Origin: Nocardia seriolae NBRC 15557
GTDB taxonomy: Bacteria > Actinomycetota > Actinomycetes > Mycobacteriales > Mycobacteriaceae
DNA length: 55,853 nucleotides
Assembly (NCBI RefSeq): GCF_007990715.1
Contig: NZ_BJWY01000034.1
Coordinates: 1-55,853 of the forward strand
Direction: 5' to 3'
Within the stretch, counting starts at the first letter, position 1. The number at the start of each line of letters is the position of its first letter. Under the pieces are notes generated by a model. The model saw nothing but the letters and a program-made list of their open reading frames with translations. It was not told the origin of the DNA and did not search any database. A program made the position numbers and the translations under genes. Below, piece after piece: positions 27,932-36,169 of the stretch.

Positions 27932-28920
27932 GGCTCCCGGATCTGCAGGACCACCTTGCCGACGGTCTCGTCGGAGTCCAGCAGGCGGTGGGCCTGCGCG
28001 GCGTCGGTGACCGGAATCTCGGCCGACACCACCGGCACCACGGTCCCGTCGGACACCAGCGGCCACAGGTGGCGGCGCAACTCGGTGATGATCTCCGCCT
28101 TCGACCCGCGTCCGGTCTCGGGCCGCCGCCGCAGATTGGTGGCGTGAATCGCACCCCGCTTGGCCAGCAGCGCACCGAGATTCAATTCCGCCTTCACCCC
28201 GCCCTGCATGCCGATCACCACCAGGTGCCCGTCCTCGGCCAGCGCCTCGACGTTCCGTTCCAGATACGCCGCGCCCATATTGTCGAGAATGATGTCCGCG
28301 CCGGGATATTCGCTGTGCAGCGTGGTCACGAAATCGTGCTCGCGGTAATTGATCAGCACCGTCGCGCCCAATTCCCGGCACCGCTCCAGCTTGAACTGCG
28401 AGCCCGCCGTGACCGCCACCCGCGCGCCCAGCGCCCGCGCCACCTGGATGGCGTGCGTGCCGATTCCGCTGCCACCCCCGTGAATCAGCAGCAATTGCCC
28501 GCTGTGCAGGCCCGCGGTCATCACCAGATTGGACCAGACCGTGGCCGCCACCTCCGGCAGTGCGGCCGCCGCGGCCACGTCCAGCCCCTCCGGCACCGGG
28601 AGCACCTGGGTCGCGGGCACGAGCACCCGCTCGGCGTAGCCGCCACCGGACAGCAGCGCGCACACCCGATCCCCGGCCCGCCAATCCCGCACCCCGGCAC
28701 CGACTTCCGCGACCACGCCGGACACCTCCAGCCCCAGGATGTCGCTGGCCCCGGGCGGCGGCGGGTAGAAACCCTGCCGCTGCAACAGGTCCGCGCGATT
28801 CACCCCCGCGGCCACCACATCGATCGCAACCTCGCCCGGTCCGGGCGCGGGCAAGTCCTCCACCTGCGCCCATTTCATGACCTCGGGCCCACCGAAACCG
28901 TCGAGCGTCACCGCATACAT
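27928..28920 (-). CDS. NAD(P)H-quinone oxidoreductase (MDR family, PIG3-like)
   Basis: This zinc-free medium-chain reductase transfers hydride from NADPH to quinone-like substrates. The 330 residues show the GroES-like start GPGEVAIDVVAAGVNRADLLQRQG, then YPPPPGASDILGLEVSG, and the nucleotide loop LIHGGGSGIGTHAIQVA, all typical of PIG3/QOR proteins. I chose ATG 28920 (YAVTLDGFGGPEVM), the usual N-terminus, over upstream starts. It corresponds in position to Rv3777. Confidence 0.92.
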   Translation of the reverse strand: MYAVTLDGFGGPEVMKWAQVEDLPAPGPGEVAIDVVAAGVNRADLLQRQGFYPPPPGASDILGLEVSGVVAEVGAGVRDWRAGDRVCALLSGGGYAERVLVPATQVLPVPEGLDVAAAAALPEVAATVWSNLVMTAGLHSGQLLLIHGGGSGIGTHAIQVARALGARVAVTAGSQFKLERCRELGATVLINYREHDFVTTLHSEYPGADIILDNMGAAYLERNVEALAEDGHLVVIGMQGGVKAELNLGALLAKRGAIHATNLRRRPETGRGSKAEIITELRRHLWPLVSDGTVVPVVSAEIPVTDAAQAHRLLDSDETVGKVVLQIREP

Positions 28921-29037
28921 GAAAACGAGCGTACGACCGGAGATCACCGATTAGTGTCAGGCTCTCCTCGGCGTCGGCACAGCATCCGCTCAGCATCGGC
29001 CGTCACCGTGGAACGGAGGGATTCGAAAGGAGATTCC

Positions 29038-29151
29038 ATGATCACCACCCTGTCCGGCCTCGGCGGCATGATCATCCTGGCGGCCATGGCGATGTCGGGC
29101 TTCGTCGCGGAGGACGCGCCGCGCGCCCTGGTCCGCGTGCGCAAGCGCTGA
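29038..29151 (+). CDS. Small membrane-associated protein, 37 aa
   Basis: A short frame begins at ATG 29038 with an excellent ribosome binding site (aaaggaga, five bases upstream). The product has one hydrophobic stretch (LSGLGGMIILAAMAMSGFV) and a basic end (RALVRVRKR), typical of single-span small proteins. It sits alone between the divergent reductase and the lactate monooxygenase gene. I recognise no family. The strong start signal is the main reason to call it. Confidence 0.6.
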   Translation: MITTLSGLGGMIILAAMAMSGFVAEDAPRALVRVRKR

Positions 29152-29265
29152 CCGCGTCCGGCATTTACCGACCGAAACCGACATTTCCGGACCCGAAAGT
29201 TACGCTCCGGGAAAGTAACTTCGACCCCCTCCGCGCGGGGGTGGAAGGTACTAGCGTTCCGGGGC

Positions 29266-30444
29266 ATGAGCAGTTTCGTCGATTTCCAGAACGAGATCTA
29301 TCTCTCCGGCCTGGCGGGCACGGTCCCGGCGCTACCGATGACGGCGGCGGGTCTGGAAGAGCGGGCTCGGGAAGTGCTGGATCCGGCGGCCTTCGCTTAT
29401 GTGGCGGGCAGCGCGTCCGCCGAGCGCACCGCGCACGCCAATCTCGCCGCCTTCGAGAAATACCGGCTGCTGCCGCGCATCCTGCGCGGCGCGAGCGGCC
29501 CGGGGGCGCGCGATCTTTCGGTGGAGGTGCTCGGAACCCATTTGGCCGCACCGATTCTCACCGACCCGGTGGGCGTACTCGGCCTGCTGCACGAGCGCGG
29601 CGAGACCGTGGTCGCCGAGGTGACCCGGGAACTGGGCATCGGCATGTGCCTGTCCACCGCCGCCTCCTCCACCATCGAGGAGGTGGGTGAACGGGCCGGG
29701 GACTGGTGGTATCAGCTGTACTGGCCCAACGACACCGAGCTGGCCCGCTCCTTCGTGGAACGCGCCGAGAAGTCCGGGGCCAAGGCCATTGTCGTCACCG
29801 CGGACACCCCCAGCCTGGGCTGGCGGCCCCGCGATCTGCAGCTCGGGCACCTGCCGTTCCTTCAGGGCAAGGGCATTGCCAACTACTTATCCGATCCGGT
29901 CTTCCGCGCCAGGCTCGCCGCCCCGCCCGAGCAGAGCGCCGAGGCGCTGCAGGCGGCGGTCCTCACCTGGATCGGACTTTTCGGGAATCACGGTCTGCGC
30001 CCGGCCGATATCGCCCGGCTGCGCGACTGGACCGAACTGCCCATCGCCGTGAAGGGCGTGCTGCACCCCGACGACGCGCGCCAGGTGGTGGACGCCGGTG
30101 CGGACGCGGTGGTGGTGAGCAATCACGGCGGCCGCCAGGTGGACGGCGCGGTCGGCGCGCTCGATGCTCTGCCCACCATTGTCGCCACCGTCGGCGATCG
30201 CGCGGATGTGCTGTTCGACTCCGGGATCCGCACCGGCTCCGATGTCATGATCGCGCTCTCGCTGGGCGCCAAGGCGGTGCTCTACGGCCGGCCCTGGGTG
30301 TACGGTCTGGGCCTGGCCGGGGCCGACGGGGTGCGGCACGCGCTGCGCACCCTGCTCGCGGATTTCGATGCGGCCATGGGGCTTTCGGGCTGCACCAGCC
30401 TGCACGACCTGAGTCGCACCATGATCTCCTCGTACCGCGTTTAG
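29266..30444 (+). CDS. Lactate 2-monooxygenase / alpha-hydroxy-acid oxidase family (FMN)
   Basis: The enzyme oxidises L-lactate or a related alpha-hydroxy acid using FMN and oxygen. The 392-residue barrel carries DPAAFAYVAGSAS, WWYQLYWP, VVTADTPSLGWRPRDLQL, the loop GIANYLSDPVFR characteristic of lactate monooxygenases, the catalytic lysine in AVKGVLHP and the catalytic histidine in VVSNHGGRQVDG, and the phosphate site GRPWVYGL. Lactate monooxygenase is the best guess; other alpha-hydroxy acids are possible. Confidence 0.88.
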   Translation: MSSFVDFQNEIYLSGLAGTVPALPMTAAGLEERAREVLDPAAFAYVAGSASAERTAHANLAAFEKYRLLPRILRGASGPGARDLSVEVLGTHLAAPILTDPVGVLGLLHERGETVVAEVTRELGIGMCLSTAASSTIEEVGERAGDWWYQLYWPNDTELARSFVERAEKSGAKAIVVTADTPSLGWRPRDLQLGHLPFLQGKGIANYLSDPVFRARLAAPPEQSAEALQAAVLTWIGLFGNHGLRPADIARLRDWTELPIAVKGVLHPDDARQVVDAGADAVVVSNHGGRQVDGAVGALDALPTIVATVGDRADVLFDSGIRTGSDVMIALSLGAKAVLYGRPWVYGLGLAGADGVRHALRTLLADFDAAMGLSGCTSLHDLSRTMISSYRV

Positions 30445-30618
30445 CGCCGCGCCGGGGAGGAACACTGCTCTGGGAAGAGTGCGTCCGGGCCGCCGAGCGG
30501 AGGAGGGGCGATCAACCGCCGTCACAACACCGAGCGTGCGGCCGTCGACACTGGTGGCCGGATCTCGGCCGAACCCAGGTGGCTCACCCCCGAACAGCAG
30601 CGGGCGTGGCGGGCCTAC

Positions 30619-31053
30619 ATGGACGGCAGCCAGCGCCTGATGGCCGACCTCAACCGCCAGCTGCAACGCGACTGCGACCTCTCCTTCGCCGACTACCGCA
30701 TCCTGGTGCAGCTCTCCGAGGCGCCGGGCCGCGCGCTGCGCATGAGCGATCTCGCCGTCGGCGTGCTCTCCTCCCGCAGCCGCCTCACCCACCAGATCCG
30801 CCGCATGGAGGCCCAGCGGATGGTCCGCCGCATCGCCTGCGAGGACGATGGCCGCGGCGTGCTGGCCCAGCTCACCGACGAGGGCCTGCGCCGCCTGCGC
30901 GCCGCCGCCCCCGGTCACGTGGCCGCCGTCCGCCGCTTCTTCGTGGACCTGCTCACACCCCAGCAGCTGGCCGCCGTCGCCGCCGCCCTCGACCTGGTGA
31001 ACCTGGCCGCCGACCACCGCGCCGGTGCCCGGGAGATAGCCGATCTCGATTGA
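30619..31053 (+). CDS. MarR-family regulator (N-terminus probably upstream)
   Basis: The winged helix is clear: MSDLAVGVLSSRSRLTHQI, RRMEAQRMVRR, and the wing EDDGRGVLAQLTDEGLRRL. From the ATG at 30619 the protein is 144 residues. However, the same frame continues upstream without a stop and encodes PRWLTPEQQRAWRAY, a stretch that belongs to this MarR subgroup. No ATG, GTG or TTG occurs there; the only well-placed site is an AGGAGG at 30501-30506 four bases before an ATC at 30511. The start is therefore unresolved. Confidence 0.8.
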   Translation: MDGSQRLMADLNRQLQRDCDLSFADYRILVQLSEAPGRALRMSDLAVGVLSSRSRLTHQIRRMEAQRMVRRIACEDDGRGVLAQLTDEGLRRLRAAAPGHVAAVRRFFVDLLTPQQLAAVAAALDLVNLAADHRAGAREIADLD

Positions 31054-31117
31054 CCGATCCGCCGGAACCAGAAGTGGGAGGCAGACCGCACGCGCCATCA
31101 GCTACCATCAGTCGCCT

Positions 31118-31205
31118 GGAAGCGTGGCAGAGCGGCCGAATGCACTCGCCTTGAAAGCGAGCGTTGTGAAAGCAACCGGGGGTTCAAATCCCTCCGCTTC
31201 CGCCA
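31118..31205 (+). tRNA. tRNA-Ser (anticodon TGA)
   Basis: The acceptor stem pairs GGAAGCG (31118-31124) with CGCTTCC (31195-31201), followed by G and an encoded CCA. The anticodon stem ctcgc/gcgag closes the loop cttgaaa, giving TGA at 31152-31154. The long variable arm (cgttgtgaaagcaacc) is typical of serine tRNAs. Confidence 0.97.
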
Positions 31206-31231
31206 TTTCTTATCGATGATGAGGTGTGTGC

Positions 31232-32281
31232 GTGCGCGGTTGGATCGGTATGGGTCTGGCCGTTCTCGCGCTTCACCTTCTCGGCTGGGGCACCCTGCTG
31301 TTGTTCGTGGTGCCCGGCCATCACGTGGTGCAGGGCTCGGTCTTCGGGGTCGGGCTCGGGATCACCGCCTACACCCTGGGCATGCGGCACGCCTTCGACG
31401 CAGACCACATCGCCGCCATCGACAACACCACGCGAAAACTGGTGGCGGAGAACGGTCGTGCGCGCTCGCACACCGTCGGCTTCTGGTTCGCGCTCGGGCA
31501 CTCCAGCATCGTGTTCGTCATGGTGGCGCTGCTGGCGTTCGGGGTGCGGGCGCTGGCCGGGTCGCTGGAGAATCAGGGGTCGGGCCTGCACGAGTGGACC
31601 GGGCTGTGGGGGACGACCGTTTCCGGGAGCTTCCTCATCGCCATCGGATTGCTCAATCTCGTTTCGCTGATCGGGATTTGGCGGGTGTACCGGCGCATGC
31701 GCGGCGGCGACCTCGACGAGGCGGCGCTGGAACGGGCGCTCGCCGAGCGCGGCCTGCTCAACCGGTTCCTCGGGCCGGTCATGCGGCTGGTGCGCAAGCC
31801 CTGGCAGATGTATCCGGTCGGCCTGCTGTTCGGGCTCGGCTTCGACACCGTCACCGAGGTCGGCCTGCTGGTCATCGCGGGCGGCGCGGCCGCCACCGGG
31901 CTGCCCTGGTACGCGATTCTGGTGCTGCCCCTGCTGTTTTCGGCGGGCATGGCGCTGTTCGACTCGCTCGACGGCGCGTTCATGAGCCACGCCTACGACT
32001 GGGCCTTCGCGCGGCCGGTCCGCAAGATCTACTACCACCTGGTGATCACCGGCCTCTCGGTGGCGGTGGCGCTGCTCATCGGCGTGCAGGAGATCGTCTC
32101 GATCTTCGTCGAAAAGCTGGAGATCACATCGGGTTTCGTGGCCTGGATCGGGAACCTGGACCTGGGCGCCCTCGGCTACATCATCGTCGGGCTGTTCGCA
32201 CTCACCTGGGCGGCGGCGCTCGCGGTCTGGCGTTTCACCGATATCGAGACGCGCTGGGAACGCGATCTCGCCGCCGACTGA
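31232..32281 (+). CDS. NiCoT-family nickel/cobalt permease
   Basis: This inner-membrane transporter imports Ni2+ or Co2+. It shows all family signatures: RHAFDADHIAAIDNTTRK in the second span, FALGHSSIVFVM, GLGFDTVTEVGLL and SAGMALFDSLDGAFM, with eight hydrophobic segments in 349 residues. I chose GTG 31232 because GAGG lies seven bases upstream; GTG 31226 is too close to it. The gene starts 26 bases after tRNA-Ser(TGA), so the two may be cotranscribed. Metal preference cannot be read from the sequence. Confidence 0.93.
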   Translation: MRGWIGMGLAVLALHLLGWGTLLLFVVPGHHVVQGSVFGVGLGITAYTLGMRHAFDADHIAAIDNTTRKLVAENGRARSHTVGFWFALGHSSIVFVMVALLAFGVRALAGSLENQGSGLHEWTGLWGTTVSGSFLIAIGLLNLVSLIGIWRVYRRMRGGDLDEAALERALAERGLLNRFLGPVMRLVRKPWQMYPVGLLFGLGFDTVTEVGLLVIAGGAAATGLPWYAILVLPLLFSAGMALFDSLDGAFMSHAYDWAFARPVRKIYYHLVITGLSVAVALLIGVQEIVSIFVEKLEITSGFVAWIGNLDLGALGYIIVGLFALTWAAALAVWRFTDIETRWERDLAAD

Positions 32282-32304
32282 TCGTTTCTGGTAAATGTGG
32301 CTGA

Positions 32305-33351
32305 GTGGTCAGCCGCAGCGCGCGTCGCCTCCTCGGTGCCCTTGCAGGTGTCGTGCTGCTGGCGGGTGCGGTCGTCACCGAATCAGCTCCGGCCCTGACG
32401 GATCCGCCCGTCGAGACCGGCTCCAATGAGGAATCCGCGCCCGGCGTGGATCCCGTGCATCCCGGGCGGGCGCGCATCGACCGCGTGGAGCCCCTCTCCG
32501 GCAACCTCTTCGACGTCTTCGTCGCCTCCCCGGCCATGGGCCGCACCGTCCAGGTCCAGGTGCTGCTCCCCGCGCGCCGCGACTCGCCGCGCCCCACCGT
32601 CTACATGCTCGACGGCCGCAGCGCAGCCGCCGAGGTCAACAATTGGACCGCGCGCGGCGGCGCGCTGTCCTTCTTCGCCGACAAGAACGTGAACGTGGCC
32701 TTCACCCTCGGCGGCCCCGCCAGCTACTACACCGATTGGCTGCACAGCGATCCCAAGCTCGGCACCCATCGCTGGGAGACCTTCCTGACCCGCGAACTGC
32801 CCCCGCTCATCGACGCCCGCTTCGACGGCGACGGCATGAACGGCCTCGAGGGCGTCTCCATGGGCGCGGAGGCCGCCATGATGCTCGCCACCCGCAATCC
32901 GGGCCTCTATCGCGCCGTGGCGGCCCACAGCGGCTGCTACGCAATGAGTTCCGACTTCGGCCAGGCCCAGGCGCGCGCCGTGGTCGGCACCTTTGGCGGC
33001 GACCCGGACAATATGTTCGGCCCGTCCGACGATCCGCAGTGGGCCGCCCACGACGTCCTCGGTCACGCGGAAGCCCTGCGCGGCAAGGCCGTCTACCTGT
33101 CCTCCGGCAACGGCATGCCCGGCGAGCACGACACCCCCGGCAATCCGGATCTGCGCAACGCGGTGCTGTTCGGCGGGCCCATCGAGGCGGGAGCCGACAT
33201 GTGCACCCGCCAATTGGCCGACAGGCTGGCGCAATTGGGCATTCCGGCAACGGTGAACCGCCGACCCACCGGAACCCACTCCTGGCCCTACTGGGCCGAC
33301 GAACTGCCCCGCTCCTGGCCCACGATGGCGGCTGGGCTCGGCGTGGGTTAG
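32305..33351 (+). CDS. Secreted esterase of the antigen-85/mycolyltransferase family
   Basis: After a signal peptide (GALAGVVLLAGAVVTESAPAL) comes an alpha/beta hydrolase domain with VQVQVLLPARRDSPRPTVYM, a YMLDGRSAAAEVNNW oxyanion region, the nucleophile elbow LEGVSMGAEAAM (Ser about residue 189) and the histidine in GTHSWPYWADEL. This is the arrangement of corynebacterial and mycobacterial mycolyltransferases, which esterify mycolic acids onto arabinogalactan and trehalose, though plain esterases share it. The start is GTG 32305; no ribosome binding site is evident. Confidence 0.87.
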   Translation: MVSRSARRLLGALAGVVLLAGAVVTESAPALTDPPVETGSNEESAPGVDPVHPGRARIDRVEPLSGNLFDVFVASPAMGRTVQVQVLLPARRDSPRPTVYMLDGRSAAAEVNNWTARGGALSFFADKNVNVAFTLGGPASYYTDWLHSDPKLGTHRWETFLTRELPPLIDARFDGDGMNGLEGVSMGAEAAMMLATRNPGLYRAVAAHSGCYAMSSDFGQAQARAVVGTFGGDPDNMFGPSDDPQWAAHDVLGHAEALRGKAVYLSSGNGMPGEHDTPGNPDLRNAVLFGGPIEAGADMCTRQLADRLAQLGIPATVNRRPTGTHSWPYWADELPRSWPTMAAGLGVG

Positions 33352-33485
33352 CCGACCGTCGCCTCAATGTCTCGGCGTATGCCAAAGTGACAACGTATTT
33401 CGCGACGGTAGGGGTAACTCACCGGGTACGTCCAAAATCGGGTTGGCTCTCAACCGCCGGCCCGCGTTCTCGACGTCGACGGCTC

Positions 33486-34586
33486 TCAGCCGTGCGCTGA
33501 AGGCCCGGAGAGGCGGAATTGTGCCACGATCTCCGGGTCGGTGGCGAAGCGCAGGAAGGCGTCGTTCTCGTGCGGGTCGCCCGCGGTGACGCGCACGCCG
33601 TCGGTGCCGTAGGGCCGGATGATGACCCCGGCTTCGGTACTGGCGGCGCCGTATTCGGCGCTGCGGTCGCCCAGCGGCAGCCAGACGAAGTTGGAGTGGC
33701 TCACCGGCACCCGGTAGCCGGCTGCCAGCAGCGCGTCACGGATGCGATCGCGTTCGGCCACAACGGCATCGGTGCGCTCCAATAGCTCGTGCCGGGCCTC
33801 CAGCGAGGCGATGGCCGCGGCCTGCGCCACCCGGCTCACGCTGAACGGGATGTGCACCTTCATCAGCGCGGTGATCACCTCGGGCGCGCCGACCGCGTAC
33901 CCGACGCGCAGCCCGGCCAGGCCGTACGCCTTCGAAAACGTGCGCAGCACCAGCACATTGGGCCGGGTGCGGCCCAGCTCGACGCCGTTGGGGAAGTCCT
34001 CGGCGGGCATGCGCAGGTACTCGAAGTAGGCCTCGTCCAGCACCACCAGCACGTCGGTCGGGACCTTGTCGAGGAACTCGACGATCTCGGCCTTGCCGCG
34101 CGCGGTACCGGTCGGATTGTTCGGGTTGCAGACGAATACCACCCGGGTGTTCGGGGTGATGGCGGCCGCCAAAGCGTCCAGATCGTGGGTGAATTCACCA
34201 TCCAGCGGCACCTGCACCGCCTTGGCCCCCGCCACCTGCGTGACGATCGGGTACGCCTCGAACGAGCGCCAGGCGAACAGCACCTCGTCGGTGGGATTGC
34301 GGCAGGTGATCTGCACCAGCTCCTGGCACAGCGCCACGCTGCCGCACCCGGCCGCCACGTTCTCCAGCTCCACGCCCAGGAAATCCGCGATGGCGCCGCG
34401 CAATTCGATGGAGTGGTTGTCCGGGTACCGGTTGGACAGCTCGACCGCCTCGGCGATGGCCTTGGTCACCGACGGCAGCGGCGGGAAGGTGGTCTCGTTG
34501 CTGGCCAGCTTCACCGCGCCGGGGTGGGTCTTCCCGGCGACGTACGCGGGGATGGCATCGAGGTCCGGGCGAATGTGCGCGCTCAC
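33486..34586 (-). CDS. hisC2: Histidinol-phosphate / aromatic aminotransferase
   Basis: This class-II PLP aminotransferase has the start RPDLDAIPAYVAGK, LASNETTFPPLPSV, FVCNPNNPTGT, the aspartate in LVVLDEAYFEY and the PLP lysine in TFSKAYGLAGLRVGYAVG. At 366 residues it has the family's length. Its position between tyrA and the galactan genes mirrors the M. tuberculosis gene Rv3772, described as HisC2 or an aromatic aminotransferase, so phenylalanine/tyrosine transamination is a fair alternative to histidine synthesis. It is divergent from the dienelactone-hydrolase-like gene. Confidence 0.92.
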   Translation of the reverse strand: MSAHIRPDLDAIPAYVAGKTHPGAVKLASNETTFPPLPSVTKAIAEAVELSNRYPDNHSIELRGAIADFLGVELENVAAGCGSVALCQELVQITCRNPTDEVLFAWRSFEAYPIVTQVAGAKAVQVPLDGEFTHDLDALAAAITPNTRVVFVCNPNNPTGTARGKAEIVEFLDKVPTDVLVVLDEAYFEYLRMPAEDFPNGVELGRTRPNVLVLRTFSKAYGLAGLRVGYAVGAPEVITALMKVHIPFSVSRVAQAAAIASLEARHELLERTDAVVAERDRIRDALLAAGYRVPVSHSNFVWLPLGDRSAEYGAASTEAGVIIRPYGTDGVRVTAGDPHENDAFLRFATDPEIVAQFRLSGPSAHG

Positions 34587-34731
34587 CCCTCCACCCTATG
34601 TCCCGGCTGTTTCCGGCCGCCTCGGGGTGTGAGCCCGGTTGCTCGAATGCCGCTCGGCCGGAATATCTCCGGAATACCGGACCCCCGGAAAGATTTATCG
34701 CGTTTTTACCTAGCGCAACTACAGTGGCCCT

Positions 34732-35424
34732 ATGTCGGGCATCTATCGAGAACACGCCCCTGTGCACGACACCAGCACCGTTCCGCTCACGGTGCTCGAG
34801 CCCGAGGGACACGCTCGCGGCGGCATCGTGGTGTTGCACGAATCACGTGAATTCACCGAGCCATTGCTGGAACTCATGCACGCGCTCGCCGCGGACGGCT
34901 GGACCGTCCTGGCACCCGATCTCTTCCATCGGCCCGCCAACGGCAACACCCCCGACCGCGTCTTCGGCGAAGACCTGTTCGCCGATTTCGACGTCTGCTT
35001 CGACTGGCTCACCGGGCACGGCGTCTACCGCGACTGCATCGGCGTACTCGGCTTCGACTCCGCCGGCACCGCCGCCGCCCTGGTCGCCACCAACCGCCGT
35101 GTCGGCGCGGCCATCAGCATCGCCGCCCCCGGCATCGAGACACCCCTCACCCCGCAGGCCGTCGCCCTGCTCGCCGCCGCCCCCAACCTGAAGGCCCCCT
35201 GGCTCGGCCTCTTCGGCGAGGACGACCCCCTCACCCCGCTCGACCAGGTCGACCGCCTCCGCGATGCCGCCGCCCGCGCCGACGTCGCCACCCTCGTGGT
35301 CACCTACCCCGGCCTGCACCACCGCCCCGACCACCCCGGCTTCGACCCGTCCGCCCTCGACGACGCCTACGTCCTCGACGCGCAGGCCAGAATCTACGAA
35401 TGGTTCGACTCCCACCTACGCTGA
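34732..35424 (+). CDS. Dienelactone-hydrolase-family protein with altered nucleophile
   Basis: The 230-residue alpha/beta hydrolase has the DLH features GGIVVLHESREFTEPLLELM (the conserved glutamate), WTVLAPDLFHR, the acid in GLFGEDDPLTPL and the histidine in YPGLHHRPDHPGF. The nucleophile elbow, normally GYCxGG, here reads LGFDSAGTA, so the expected cysteine is an aspartate followed by serine. It may use the serine or be catalytically different. It sits immediately before two tRNA genes. Confidence 0.85.
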   Translation: MSGIYREHAPVHDTSTVPLTVLEPEGHARGGIVVLHESREFTEPLLELMHALAADGWTVLAPDLFHRPANGNTPDRVFGEDLFADFDVCFDWLTGHGVYRDCIGVLGFDSAGTAAALVATNRRVGAAISIAAPGIETPLTPQAVALLAAAPNLKAPWLGLFGEDDPLTPLDQVDRLRDAAARADVATLVVTYPGLHHRPDHPGFDPSALDDAYVLDAQARIYEWFDSHLR

Positions 35425-35512
35425 CCAGCCGATTTGGCCTATTGGTCACCCGCTGTGTAATCTTCTGTCCCGGCGGTTCGAAAGGAACCGGTGCCCTCGA
35501 AGAGGGGCACCA

Positions 35513-35602
35513 GGAGGCGTGCCAGAGCGGCCGAATGGGACTCACTGCTAATGAGTTGTCCCTTCACGGGGACCAGAGGTTCAAATCCTCTCGCCTCCGC
35601 CA
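35513..35602 (+). tRNA. tRNA-Ser (anticodon GCT)
   Basis: GGAGGCG (35513-35519) pairs with CGCCTCC (35592-35598), then G and an encoded CCA. The anticodon loop ctgctaa within stem actca/tgagt gives GCT at 35547-35549, and a long variable arm follows. Confidence 0.97.
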
Positions 35603-35639
35603 CCACTCGGTACGCCGAGTGAACAAACTGAATAATCCT

Positions 35640-35712
35640 GCGCCCGTAGCTCAACGGATAGAGCATCTGACTACGGATCAGAAGGTTGGGAGTTCGAGTC
35701 TCTCCGGGCGCG
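35640..35712 (+). tRNA. tRNA-Arg (anticodon ACG), integration site of the island
   Basis: GCGCCCG (35640-35646) pairs with CGGGCGC (35705-35711). The loop ctacgga in stem tctga/tcaga gives anticodon ACG at 35673-35675. CCA is not fully encoded (gca follows). The 3' half from 35676 is repeated exactly at 42802, marking it as the attachment site of a genomic island. Confidence 0.97.
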
Positions 35713-35716
35713 CAAG
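35676..35716 (+). repeat. attL: 41-bp direct repeat in tRNA-Arg
   Basis: The 41 bases from gatcagaagg to cgcgcaag are identical to 42802-42842. The repeat begins in the anticodon loop and covers the anticodon stem 3' side, T arm and acceptor, the usual attachment core of tyrosine integrases at tRNA genes. Confidence 0.93.
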
Positions 35717-35756
35717 AAGAAGACCCTGACCAGGCATTATCGGTCAGGGGCTTCTT
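35717..35756 (+). terminator. Hairpin after tRNA-Arg inside the island's left end
   Basis: aagaag-a-ccctgacc (35717-35731) pairs with ggtcaggg-g-cttctt (35742-35756) with one mismatch. It starts directly after the attL repeat, so the element seems to supply a terminator for the tRNA gene it entered. Confidence 0.65.
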
Positions 35757-35858
35757 GGTTCGGCGGGCATTATTTGACCTCCACCAAGAATATGCCAAGA
35801 ATTCGCGGCCAAACGTTCCACCTGCTGGCTGCCGTCAGACCAGCCTTGAGTAAGGCCG

Positions 35859-36104
35859 ATGCGGTGCATACTGCTTCGGGTGACTGATGCGTCCGATCCA
35901 TGGGTGGTGGTGCTCACTCGCATTGGGGAGGAGGGCTGGATCCAGGACGACGTCCGGGCGTGGCTACGCAAGTGGGGTATCGACTGGAATCCGTTCACAG
36001 ATGAGGAAGCCCGGTACGACACCTACTGCACAAGAGATTCGAGCACGGTCGCCCGCACCTTCTCGGTGCGGGGAAGCAAGCTGCGCCGACTGGGGCTGAG
36101 TTGA
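35859..36104 (+). CDS. Small hypothetical protein in island, 81 aa
   Basis: The frame begins with ATG 35859 (GTG 35880 is possible) and encodes a Trp- and Asp-rich product with DPWVVVLTRIGEEGWIQDDV. It could be a genuine small cargo protein or the end of a truncated gene; I recognise no family and see no strong ribosome binding site. It lies 65 bases upstream of the SUKH gene and could be linked to it. Confidence 0.4.
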   Translation: MRCILLRVTDASDPWVVVLTRIGEEGWIQDDVRAWLRKWGIDWNPFTDEEARYDTYCTRDSSTVARTFSVRGSKLRRLGLS

Positions 36105-36169
36105 GAAGTCCTCGCCGCGATGTGGCTCCCTCCCATCATCGACAACTCCCTAGGCGCAGGACTCGATTC

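Noticed and set aside
30470..30520. Possible third copy of the bpa-flanking repeat
   Set aside because: Only short pieces match (gggccgc, gagcggagg, gatcaac), not enough to separate from general GC-rich similarity.
31226..31231. Upstream GTG as the start of the nickel/cobalt permease
   Set aside because: It lies one base after the GAGG site, too close for initiation; the GTG six bases later has proper spacing.
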